A stretch of 64,000 nucleotides of DNA, taken from positions 46,920,001 to 46,984,000 of the forward strand of contig OZ022256.1 of NCBI GenBank assembly GCA_963978905.1. The letters run 5' to 3'. Position numbers and translations under genes: made by a program. Origin of the DNA: Trichostrongylus colubriformis (Eukaryota; Nematoda; Chromadorea; Rhabditida; Trichostrongylidae). Below the pieces are notes generated by a model. That model worked only from the letters and a program-made list of their open reading frames with translations. It did not search any database and was not told where the DNA came from. Positions 38,737-50,700 of this stretch are shown here, in pieces; positions within the stretch are counted from its first letter, which is position 1, and each line of letters opens with the position of its first letter.

Positions 38737-41700
38737 GTCTGTTTGTCACGAAATTCATATCTCGCGTCGCAGCAAAGCTAGGACGCTGAATTTTACAAAT
38801 GATATAGGGGGTGGTAAGGGGACCCAGGCGGTGGTGGACCGAAAGTGATAGCAGCTGATACGCGCTGATAAGGAGCCTCGAAAGGCGAATGTCACCAATG
38901 TCGTTTCCCCTTTCAGGTTGGTCCTAGAGCGCTGACCCTTTTGGGTGTTTTGCGGGGTAAGACGGGGACATTAATGGTGGGTGATCCACCTTGATAACGG
39001 TTGATAAGATTTGATAAGGAGCGTAAAAAGGTTAGAGTCGTCGAATCCGTTTCGCTTTTCGCATTGGTCCCGGAGCGTTCATACTAACAGGTGTTTTGCG
39101 GGGTGGGAAGGGGACACTAATGGTGGGTGATCCGCACTGATTACGCTTGATAAGATACGATAAGGAGCGTAAAAAGGCTAGAGTCGTCGAATCCGTTTCG
39201 CTTTTCGCATTGGTCCCGGAGCGTTCATACTAACAGGGGTTTTGCGGGGTGGGACGGGGACACTAATGGTGGGTGATCCGCATTGATAACGGTTGATAAG
39301 ATACGATAAGGAACGTATAAAGGCTAGAGTCGTCGAATCCGTTTCGCTTTTCGCATTGGTCCCGGAGCGTTCATACTCACAGGTGTTTTGCGGGATGGGG
39401 TGGGAACATTCATGAAGGGTGACCCGCACTGATTACGCTCGATAAGATGCGATAAGGAGCGTAAAAAGGCTAGAGTCGTCGAATCCGTTTCGCTTTTCGC
39501 ATTGGTCCCGGAGCGTTCATACTAACAGGTGTTTTGCGGGGTGGAACAGGGACACTAATGGTGGGTGATCCGCATTGATAACGCTTGATAAGATACGATA
39601 AGGAACGTAAAAAGGCTAGAGTCGTCAAATTCGTTTCGCTTTTCGCATTGGTCCCGGAGCGTTCATACTAACAGGTGTTTTGCGGGGTGGGACGGGGACA
39701 CTAATGGTGGGTGATCCGCATTGATAACGGTTGATAAGATACGATAAGGAACGTATAAAGGCTAGAGTCGTCGGATCCGTTTCGCTTTTCGCATTGTTCC
39801 TGGAGCGTTAACACTCATAGGTGTTTCGCAGGGTGTGCCAGGGACATTAACGGTGGGTGATCCGCATTGATAACGGTTGATAAGATTAGATTAGGAGCAT
39901 GAGAAGGCAAATGTCGTCATTTTCGATTCACCTTTCGCGTTGATTCTAGAGTGCCGATATTTATAGGTGTTCTAAGTCCTGAGACAGGGACATTAACGGT
40001 GGGTGACCCGCATTGATAACGATTAATAAGATTCGAAAAGGAGCGTCGGAAGGCTAGAGTCGTCGAATCCGTTTCGCTTTCGGCATTGATCCTGGAGCGT
40101 TAACACTCATAGGTGTTTAGCAGGATGGGCCAGGGACTTTTAGTGTGAGTGAGTTAAAGTGATAATGGTTGATAAGATTCGATATAAATATGAGAAAACA
40201 AACGTCGTCAAATTTGTTTCGCTTTTCGCATTGATCCTAAAGCGCTAACACATCATAGATGTTTAGCAGGGTGGGCCAGGAACTTCGATGGTAGGTGATT
40301 CAAATCGATAATGGTTGATAAGATTTGATAATGATTATGAGAAGACAAATGTCGCCGCTGTCACTCATGGGTGTTCAGCAGGGTTGGACGGGACATTGAT
40401 AGTGGGTGATCCAAAGTGATAATGGTTGATAATATTCGATTGGAAACGTGAGAAGGGAAATGTCACCAAGGCCGGTTCGCTTTTGCGGCTAACAGTTAAA
40501 TGTTCACATTTGCAGGTATTGTAGGGTACGGGGGACTCAATGGTATTGTTGGGTACAGGGCCTCAGTGAAGCTGATAGCGGCTTACAGTGGCTGATAGGA
40601 ACCATTAGGATTGGATAGGATGAAATCATTTACATCATTTGCTACTACTATACGACCGCTTTAGCAAAAGCGTCCGATGCCCAGTGCCATTGGATGAACA
40701 TATTTTGTTTATGTCCTGATATGGCTGGCCGATGCATCGACCGCTGAATTGCCTTGCGTTCCAAAAAATGGTGCACTACTCTTGATACTGTGATCTACTT
40801 GATAATTGTGATACAACCTAATCTGTGATAGCGAAGCGAGCGGTTCACTCGGAATCATTTTAATTAGGTATTGGTAGCAACACTTGGTATCGACCGCTAG
40901 ACTATGTAAAATTCCAAGTAGTGAAGCATGTTTACGAAAACGATTAACAACGATAATAAAGATATAGATCCACCATTATACCATTAATGTGTAGGAATTG
41001 GATGCTCAGCAAGTGAACGTTAGTTACCAATCGATGCAATCGAATACAAAACTGTTTATCTCTGAACTATCCAAACTCCCAATGATGACGTAAACCAGTT
41101 GGCTGGCGCACACTACTGCGCGCGATTCATGTCGGTGAGGTGCAAAATGGATGCGTTGCAAAGCGACTGAAGTATGTTAACACCAAAATGCTTTATTATC
41201 ACGCCATATTCTCTGCTTTTTTCCAATTCAATAGCTTAGCTGAAAGTAGAGGAAAGAAAATTTCCGCTCGACTCCATACACAACTGTGGTCGGGCCTATT
41301 AAACCCTTTTTGCACGGCATCGCCATGATTTGCGCGCAGAAGTGTGCGCCAGCCAACTGGTGTTACTATAAAAGACACTTTTTCCTAGTTATCATAATTT
41401 TTTAAAGGATACCTTCATCAAAACACTATGGGCCAAACGGCTTGGAAAGGCGTGCTTGTCCCCTGCGCTTCCACGAAAGCCTATCGAGCTTGCTATTGAA
41501 GAATTCGCTAAACATAAAGTGGATCCAAATGTTGTCACCGAGTTAGTTTGTTTCTATTTCGGTCAAAATGGTTACATGTGGTATCTTCACTAATGTACTT
41601 TCTTTTTAATCCTTGCAAGTCAATCCAATCTAAAGTCAGAGATTCCATCCTTCCAGAGAAGGAATGGGATCCACGACCAGGAGGAAGTTTAAACTTCACA

Positions 41701-44700
41701 ATCCATGACAGTGGCATTATTTACTGGAATTTCTTATGTATTAGGTTGTCCCAAAAGTCTTGTAGGATTTTTTCGATCATAACTTTTTGTTATTTTCCCT
41801 TCCAACAATTAACAATTAGGCAAAAACGTAACCACTATTGTTATCGACAACTCTCTGCCACCACATAGGTATAGATCGCTGATTCCCCCCCCCCCCCCCC
41901 CTTCCAAAGCTCTGGGTTCTGAGAGTCGAAGAAGTCAGCGATCGCCTTTGCAAGCATGTTATAATCAGCGAATTTTCTCTTGGCCAGGAAAGATTCAAGA
42001 GGATGGGAAAGGTGATAGTCAGAAGGGGCAATGTCTGGAGAGAATGGCGGTTGGGGCAGACATCCCAGCCGAGCTCGTGTACCTTGACCTGGGTACTCTT
42101 CGCAATGTGGATGCTAGCGTTGTCATGAATTAGGGTGACCGCGGACCTTTTCCGACGCCTTTCTCGAACAGCGACGGCGAGCTGCTGGAGCTGGTGGGTG
42201 CATAAGCAGTGGTGACTGTCTCGCCTTGTACCAGCACCTTGTGGAAAAGCCTCCCTTAAACGTTCCTGGAGTAGCACAGTCCTGAGCGTGGTTTGTCTTC
42301 CATGTCAATCACGCGGTTGCTGAAGCCGATGAACCAGCGACGTAACGTCTGGTAGCTCACACATCCTTTGCCCAATGCAGCGCTGATGAAGTGGCAAGCT
42401 TCTGCCGCTTTAGTGCCGCAAGACCACTCACAGTATACGACACCGCGTGTTGGGTGGTTATCGACTACGGGCATTGTAGCTCTCTCCACGGAATCTGGTG
42501 GGTCAATATATATTTTGTTAGAAAGCTCAGCGAACCTTCTTATTCCTGAACCGCCTAGACCTGCCTCGAAGTAAACATATTGATTTTTTTGAAAAATTTC
42601 TACGAGCCTTTTGGGACGACCTAATATATAATGCCGGCAAAACGTATACTAGGGCTATATTCTACACTATGAGCTCCATACTTCATGAGTGCTTCTGGTG
42701 TTACGGAAAACGTCAACCACTATTTAGATATGTGGATGAATTCTGCGGTGTGAACGAACTGCCAGGTAAATTGCTCAGCTACGCTATAACTCTAGTTCAA
42801 TTGGCTTCTGCCGCTGAAGACAAACTGGAAATTACTAGATTCCTTGAAATCGCTCATCAGGCTCTGAAGGTGAACATAATGCTGCACTTTCAAAACATGT
42901 TTTGTTGAGCTCCGTGTTTTCGACTACGTTATATGCGGTGCACGGTCAATTACCGTAGCTCTACCATAACGTCGCAGCTACAGTGACCTTCTCATTTCAA
43001 CCCAGCCACTGATTCTTTGATTGCCTATATAAGAACATAGGTACAAGCGAGAGCCAACCGTTGAGAAAACAACGAGTTACTGGTGAAGAAGCCGGTGTGG
43101 GACAAATGTTGAGGGATTGAGGGCCAAGTGTGGTGTCGAGAGTACGCCGACTGTTCGATCGCCTCTTCCGACGCCAACTGTTCTCATAGTACTCAAACTG
43201 TATCTCTGAAAAGGTTTCAATCAATGATCATAGCATTGTCACCTAGTAAAAACATGCTTGTCGATTGCTGATCTCTTTATAGATTCGAGATCACCTCATC
43301 GGTCCAAATCCACTCGAAAAGGGGTGTCTGTCTAGAAATTTTCCAGGAAGTAGAAAATTACAGAAATATAAATCCCAAAGATGCGACCGTTGAAGCCGTG
43401 AATGGACTTCTCCAGAAAGGGAAAAGTCCAGATAAGAGATGTGGAGGCGCTCTGTATTTGCGATTAGAAGGGTTTGCCGTGTGCGCGAGAGTGGTACGTA
43501 CGTTGCAGCAGAATTACTGTAACTGCGCTGTTATGGTTGGTGGGTGGCTATAGTATACACCGCACTTGACCTATAAATCTAAAACACCGTTTTTCATAAA
43601 CTGAATTCATCAATTTCAAAGAATTGCAGGTTAATGAAGTTAAAATACTCGCCGAAAAATCCTTTTCTGCATTTCGTGATATTCTATATACCGTGTGTCC
43701 ATACAATTATCCTGTATGTTGCTTTTTGATAATACATGGCTTCTGTAAGCTTCTTTCCATATTGACCGATTCATCTCTGAAAATCGATTGCAGACTATAC
43801 AATTCATTGTATCGCATCTTTCATCGACATGTACTGAGGAAAATCAGTCTTTCGTGACTGGATGTGTTTCGGTTGGTCCTTCTTTTCTGATTTTCCCACT
43901 TTGTGCTTAATGATAATGATTTCGGTAATTATTTTGTGATATAAACTCTGGTGTTGTAGGTAGTGTATAGTTATAGATTCTCAACTTCATTATGGAGCGG
44001 CGACGTGAAAACGCCATATGCAAAGACGAGCTTGTGTGGTACACTAACCGAGAGAAACAAATGGCGACAGATAAAAAAGTATTTTTCAAAATTTTTCCTC
44101 TTTGATATTTTTTCGAGTGGCATTTCGGGGACGGAAAATGAAAATTCTTCACCAGGACTCGAACATCGAAGATTTCGGTGCGTACTGCCGATGCTTCTTT
44201 GAACAAGGTACTCAGTCTTCGTCATTCAATGCGCGTACTTCTTCATTCTCTGAAGATGGCAACGAGAGTAACTTATACGAGCGTGATGTGCTGGTAGTAG
44301 AAATGCCGCAAATGGTGAGAGTGAATTCGGTATTTTCATTTTTATGACTTAAATGGGGAACTTTGAGGCAAAACAGCGACTGCCTTTCCACCCATTCCTC
44401 TATTTGGCTGCTGGCAATGTTGAACGTTTTTTGGTTCCGATTGTGGAGAAGGAGCTTGACATTTACAATGTGCTAGTGAGTTTCTTCATTAACACTGCTG
44501 CGACATTATCACTTGTGAATCGTTTACGAGTCTAGATAGTTCCCGGTTTTTGTTGACTTGAGCTGAATGAGGCTATTTTCTTCACAATTGAACACTTTAG
44601 CGTCCTTGATAGCTTTTCAGAATCAGTTCGTACTTCTATCAATATTCCTAACTATTTCGTTGCTTTCAGTGCTGGCAAACTGTGTTGCGAAGTGTAGCTT

Positions 44701-47700
44701 GGCTGAGAGCTTGCCCACATTTCTCCCGATCGCGTTTACTGTCAGTAGCTGTGGGGAAAATAAGCGCCGAAGTCATCGCTAAAGTAATGTTGAAGTCATT
44801 GTTCAAAGAAAAAAACAAACTTCTGTATTATATTTATGTCATGAATCTTTAGGGTCAAAATCTTTCTCCGGAAGAGGTGACAGTTATCGAACAATTGCTC
44901 ACGCAAACAACATCCAGAAATGCCGTTGTGAATTGCGTCGCAATGTGCTTCAAGAAGTTGCCTCTGTGTAGGTGTCACTAGTGTGTTATCACGGATCTTA
45001 TTGAGGCCGGGTTTATACTTTGCGGTACCGGCGGCAGGGCGTGGCTGCATAGCTCTGCGTCTCTGCCTGGGTAGTCTGCACCTCCCCGTGTTACTTTGCC
45101 TCGTTGCCTGTGAACACCACCACGCCCTCTCGGCGCAAAGTATGAACGCGAATTTCTACATAGTAGGCCCAAGCGTTACTTTCTATGAAATTCGGAAACA
45201 ACCGCGCATGTGACAGTTAGCTCTGCTTTGACATACTTTTGGTTTCCCAGCTACCATTTGAAGGAAATGCTTGGTGACAGACATTCCGAGAGAAAGTTGA
45301 CGTCAAGTAAACACGTGATAATCATCGAGTGCTTAGCATAACCTCGAACGTAATTGCCTCATCACCAGCGGTATTCGCGGCTGCGATCAGACCCTTGCCT
45401 ACAGCATATCATTCACCATTTCTCATGGGACAAAAGCTGAAACCTGAAGCCCAATTAACGAAAATCCTGAACTCATTCTGTTTCTTTATATTTATTTGGT
45501 ATTTGACAATGATTAAGGTGAGACGAAGATTCGTTTGATGGAGATAGGGAGAAATATTGCGCAACAGTGGTTGATGGCTACTGACCTTGATCCGGTGAGA
45601 TCTGAAAGAAGCCTTTTGAGTCATCCAGGGCAAGCCGATTAATAGCAATTTATTTAGCCAATGGACGCTGCTGAGCGGCTCGCAATCGAGGAACAGGTGA
45701 ATCGTCTTGGTCTCGCCATCGAGAAGTACAATACTGAATTAATCCTCAAGAAGGTATTTCTCCGATCCATCTTTAATGAAACACATGAGCTTTTCCAGTG
45801 GAGGTGCGGATGTTAATCACTTGAGCTGCACCCTATCTCATGTGGGAAGCTTCGAAAAAGAGATGTCTGTGAGAAGGAATCTGAACTTCTGTAGTGGTAA
45901 ATGTTAGACATCCATCGCTACTATGATGGATGCGCGCAGGTGGAGACTAGTGGATCACACGTGCAGCTGCATTTTCTCAAATCGTGAAAGCGCTGCCGTT
46001 AGAGGCTATTCAAATACAACAGTTGGAAATTTGACTGCCTCCCAAGGGAGCGGTAGTACCGTAAATAATCAGCAAAACCAAGCATGGGGGTGATTGTAAA
46101 CATTGTTTTATTGTTGTGGAAAATGGACGTGAGGAAAATGAAATTCAGGAAGTTGAATAGTGCGACAATGAAGAAAACGAAATCACCATAGCTCACGAAA
46201 TAAGACCCTCATCCTTCTGGATGATTTTTGAATTGTGCTGCGCAGCGCGTCGGTGATTATCGCTCAACGGACACGGATCTGCGATCCGTGACATTGATAA
46301 GCAGCGAGATGGATCGCTCACCTTGTCAGCTAGCGTGTGCTATATTAGTCGTTTAAAGTACACCATTCGTCTCAAAATAGGCTACATACCATCTCCCAGG
46401 ACCCTTTGTTCATTAGGAGTGTGTGTACATTCCCCATTCCTGAACATGGAAATTTTTGATGCAGGAATCGAATCTCGCGACAATGACAGCTTAGGCCACC
46501 CATCCTTCCATTCTTCCGGGTGGGTGGAACGGTAGCAGACTTGTATGGGAAGATAGAAGCACCGACTTGTACATCGGCTGCCTTCTGCAAGTCACTGCAT
46601 GGGCCAAATCGCATTCACCTGCGACCCTCATTCTGAACGGGACGAGAATGCGTGGGGCATCCCCACTAAAGATTGATCATCGTCGAAAACCTTTCTTTCC
46701 ATTTGGTGATGGCATCAAGTACTGTGGTCTTTGTGCTGATAGTTGACGGTTATTTTAATAGATCATTCATTTACTTATTGGGAAAACAGCCGGAAAAGAG
46801 AGTACGGTCGCATGCTTCGCCGAGTGACTTCTACTTACGGTGAAAGCATGGAGGAAAAGCAGCGTTCCGGCCGAGTTTTAGGCCCGCAGAAAGCTGGCGG
46901 TCTATTCTGCTTTTCTAAAGGTTCACTTAGAAAGCAATCAAAAATTGAAGGTCCCCTCGAAGGAAATGAAAATTCATTAATCCCAATGTATGTAAACTCC
47001 GACTGATCTATTGTAAACAATCTGTATCTTTTACACACATTTTTGCTAGTTGGTTTCGCTCTAAGTTTACTGTTTCCTTAGTCCGGTCTCTACAATGAGA
47101 AGACATGCGATCTAACAGAATCTCCTGAAGAGTTGGTAGGATATATCTACTCGAACTGCATTGACTGGAAATGTGAGAAAGAAAGAGGTACTCCTATTTT
47201 AGTCAAGTACTTTGTCCCCCATATTTTGTCACAATCTTCAGTTACTTCTGCATTCAGAGCATAAAATGGCTGTGATCACACAACTCGCGAAAGCCAACCA
47301 TATGAACAATCTGGAGTCGATCCAAGAAGAGTTGATAACGAATTGGTTAATTGCTGACAAAGCTGATGATGCCTATGCCGTGGATCCAAATGATGTGAGA
47401 ATTCCATCACTCATGTGTTCAGTTCTCTACGTATGAGTATGGTTACTTCTAGACCATGGGCAACGGTGGTGTGGAAGTGGGCATGAGCGCTGTCGACGAA
47501 AACGAGATCTTTCTGTTGCCGTTTTTCGATGTCGCGGTCGACAGGTAAAAATGCTCACAGATGTCAGCTGTGGACGACATGTAATTTTTTAATTCCAGAA
47601 TTGTTCATGTGCTCAAGTTGATCAATATGGAAAAGATCATGCTAGACCTTATCACTTATCTGCGAAAAGTGCGGTGATTTTATTTATTTTCTGTCAAGTT

Positions 47701-50700
47701 GTGGTGCAAAAGTCACGTGTTCTCTATGAAGGAGCCATCTACAGTCGCCGGAGGATTCAGGACAATTGTACGCGCAGCCTGTGTCCTTTTACGCGCTTAC
47801 ACAGATGACCAGTTGAAAAAAGCCAACTACGATCAACTGAAAATCTGGTAAGGATCTATTTCCTCCCCGTTCCATTTACGCGAAATATCTTCTTCCCTCC
47901 ATCTGTCATCGTATTACATTGAAGCAACTATAAGCTGAACCCATTCTCCAACTACTGTATCTCGAAACATTCTCTTGCACTATGTCACCAAATAGGTTCA
48001 ACCATTCAAAATCATTTCAAAGTAACTCCTTCCCTGACATTGAAAATTCCAAAATGATCCAAGCATTGTCTGCACTGTCTATCCTTTTCTTTTCGTGTTT
48101 GTCGGTGGACCCCCAAAGTCTTCCTTGTTCTACCATACTAATGTCCTTCACTGTAGTGTTGATTTGGATGCTGTGTTATATGGACGATTGCTCGAACTGG
48201 CCCATGTTGACATTCCTCTTGATACGTTCCGGCGTCAGGAGAAATCTGTTGTGGTTCGCGGCCTAGTTGCTCCTGGTGTACGATGGACACCACAGGTACT
48301 TTGAAAGCATTTATCTTAGCGTACACTTTCTTCCACAAAGTAAGAGTCAAGCTGTCCTAAAGCCGAGGCTTGGGATAGCGGGAGATAGTAAAGGATCCAG
48401 GAGGGGTAAGTAGGGTTCCCAGTGGGGGGAACAACCATGGCGCGGATGGTCTAGGTGCATGGGAGGTGTGGGTGGGCTACGATCGCACCTTACAAGGGGA
48501 GAATTCTAAGTCGAAGTGGCCATTCGGAATGGGATATATATTGTTTGACGTATTTTCGGACGCTGATCTCGAACCTGCATTCCAAATTTGCTGTCCGATT
48601 CTTTGAGCGGAGTTATGAAGGCTTTTTTGAAAAAACAGTGCTATTATATGGTAGGTTTGAAAGCCCGTAGCACGCGAGCCAGACGTTCTCGCGCAAAACT
48701 AGTGCGATTTTCGTGTTCAGGGGACCAAACTGCCCTATGGGACATGTTTTTAGCCAATTCGAGAATTTCACCGAATTTCGGAAAAATTCGTGGCTTACCG
48801 AGAATTTGACCAAATTTCGGAAGAACTCTTGGCCTACCCAATAGGCCTCGAATTGGCTAAAAACATGTTCCACAGGGCAGTTTTGTCCCCTAAACGCGAA
48901 AATCGCACTAGTTTTGCGCGAGAACGTCTGGCTCGCGTGCTACGGGCTTTCAAACCTACCATATAATAGCATTGTTTTTTCAAAAAAACCTCCATAACTC
49001 TGCTCAGAGAATCGGACGGCAAATTTGGAATGCAGGTTCGAGATCAGCGTTCGAAAATACGTCAAACAATATATATCCCATTCCGAATGGCCACTTCGAC
49101 CTAGAATCCTTCCCTTGTTAGCTTGACCGCTGCTCTACTTGTTTTGACGCTGCGGACTCAAATACGCGTCCGCTGTCGGAATCAGCGCGAGAATGGGGCC
49201 ATCTAACTGGTTTCTGGCGTTTTTTACTCTGCTCTTTCTCCACTGCGGCACAACTATTACATCACCTTGTTATCTAACAGTAGACAAATTCATCCCCTGT
49301 AGGTGCCTTCAGCTGATACAGGCTTCTTGTTATTTCCTGACATGTAAAAAAGTGAGTTATCCTGTGAGCCGTATTAGGTTTCATGCATAATAGTGGACTG
49401 TACACCTAATGTTTGGTGTGTGCTGATACCAACGTGGGTTACCGAGTGATACCTTCTAGCTTGTCCGATTGCGCTTTACGCAGAAGGCTTACTTCGCAGT
49501 GATCAGGCAGTCTACTTACCTCTTGGGCATCTATCAAGGATAACCTTTTTTGCGTTGCCACGGTGCTTATCACAGCGCTTCACGCAATCGATTCACCACG
49601 CTAGCCACGCCCGTTTGAGCTCCTTAATTGGTCAGCAGAGGTTAGGCGAGGCGTGGTCTTGAGCGGGTATAGCACCTAAATGGCTGCGCGAATAGTTACT
49701 AATGGATCTAGTGTTCCAAGAAGGTGAGTAGGCCAATCTGTTCACCGCTAACTGTGCCTTTCAACATCTTTATTCCTACTGGAAAAGGGCGTGTAACATT
49801 CGTAATTGAAGTTATTCTTTCTTTAACAGTTGCTCCTCCAAATGTTCTTTTTCAGCTAACGTTCTTGGTAGCTTCACTCATAGTCGACAATGATATCGCT
49901 GACCGCTCTGTAGTAGAAGTGGTGTTAAATCGTTTACAAGCCGCTCAAAAGCGAGAAATGTTTGTCACTCTTCTCTCATTCTGTCGGTAAGTGGAAATGG
50001 TCACAGACAAATTTTTACCACACTTTCTTTGGAGCTAGGCTATGGACTAAAATTTGAAATAGATATGCTACCGTAGACTCAAGTCTGATCTCCCATAACT
50101 AGGGATCTCAGGTGTCGAAAAAAAGAGCAGCTTCGGTACGACCCCTCTTTCGATCTCTAGAATACCAGTAACCGTTGCCGGGTTGTATAATTGCAATGTG
50201 TTTCATTGCTGTGTATTCTTGCGTGCAGCATAAATATATTCATCTCACAACTCGTGATCTGGATCCGCTGTGAACCCCTCGCCTCTCATCTGTTTGCGTT
50301 TAGATTCTAGTACTTATCTCTGCAACTCTACAGGTACTGTTCCCTTTCTGTTACAGTCAGAGTGCACCGAGAATCTTCGACTGCCGATGTACCCTGACTG
50401 TAACAGTGTGGATAAATAGTATCTTTGAGCTCCATCATTCACACCATAAATTTTATTTGTACTACCTCTATTTGCTGGAGAGCACATTGTTCTACGGAAT
50501 TACTTTGTGAATTTCAGGCAAGAAAAGAAGCTCCACCGAGTCCGAAACCTCGCTATGTTATGGGCAAGAGCAGCTGACTGGTCGCTTGGCAGCATAGGTT
50601 TTCATCTTTCTACCATATTTCGTCTGGACTTGTCTTATGCATTATTGCAGAACACATCAACGAAGAGCGTAAAGATGAGTTTGAGCGTTGGTTCTACTTC

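Noticed and set aside
38864..40610. CRISPR array from regular repeats
   Set aside because: The repeats are contiguous 146-bp tandem units with no unique spacers, in a eukaryotic intron.
41741..42673. Mariner insertion within a rod-1 exon
   Set aside because: An in-frame reading across the empty site exists, but the acceptor at 42673 gives the correct split codon and a better match to KNTC1, so the insertion is intronic.
46450..46485. Minus-strand tRNA-like B box (GATTCGATTCCTGC)
   Set aside because: No A box at a fitting distance and no cloverleaf could be drawn, so I do not call a tRNA.
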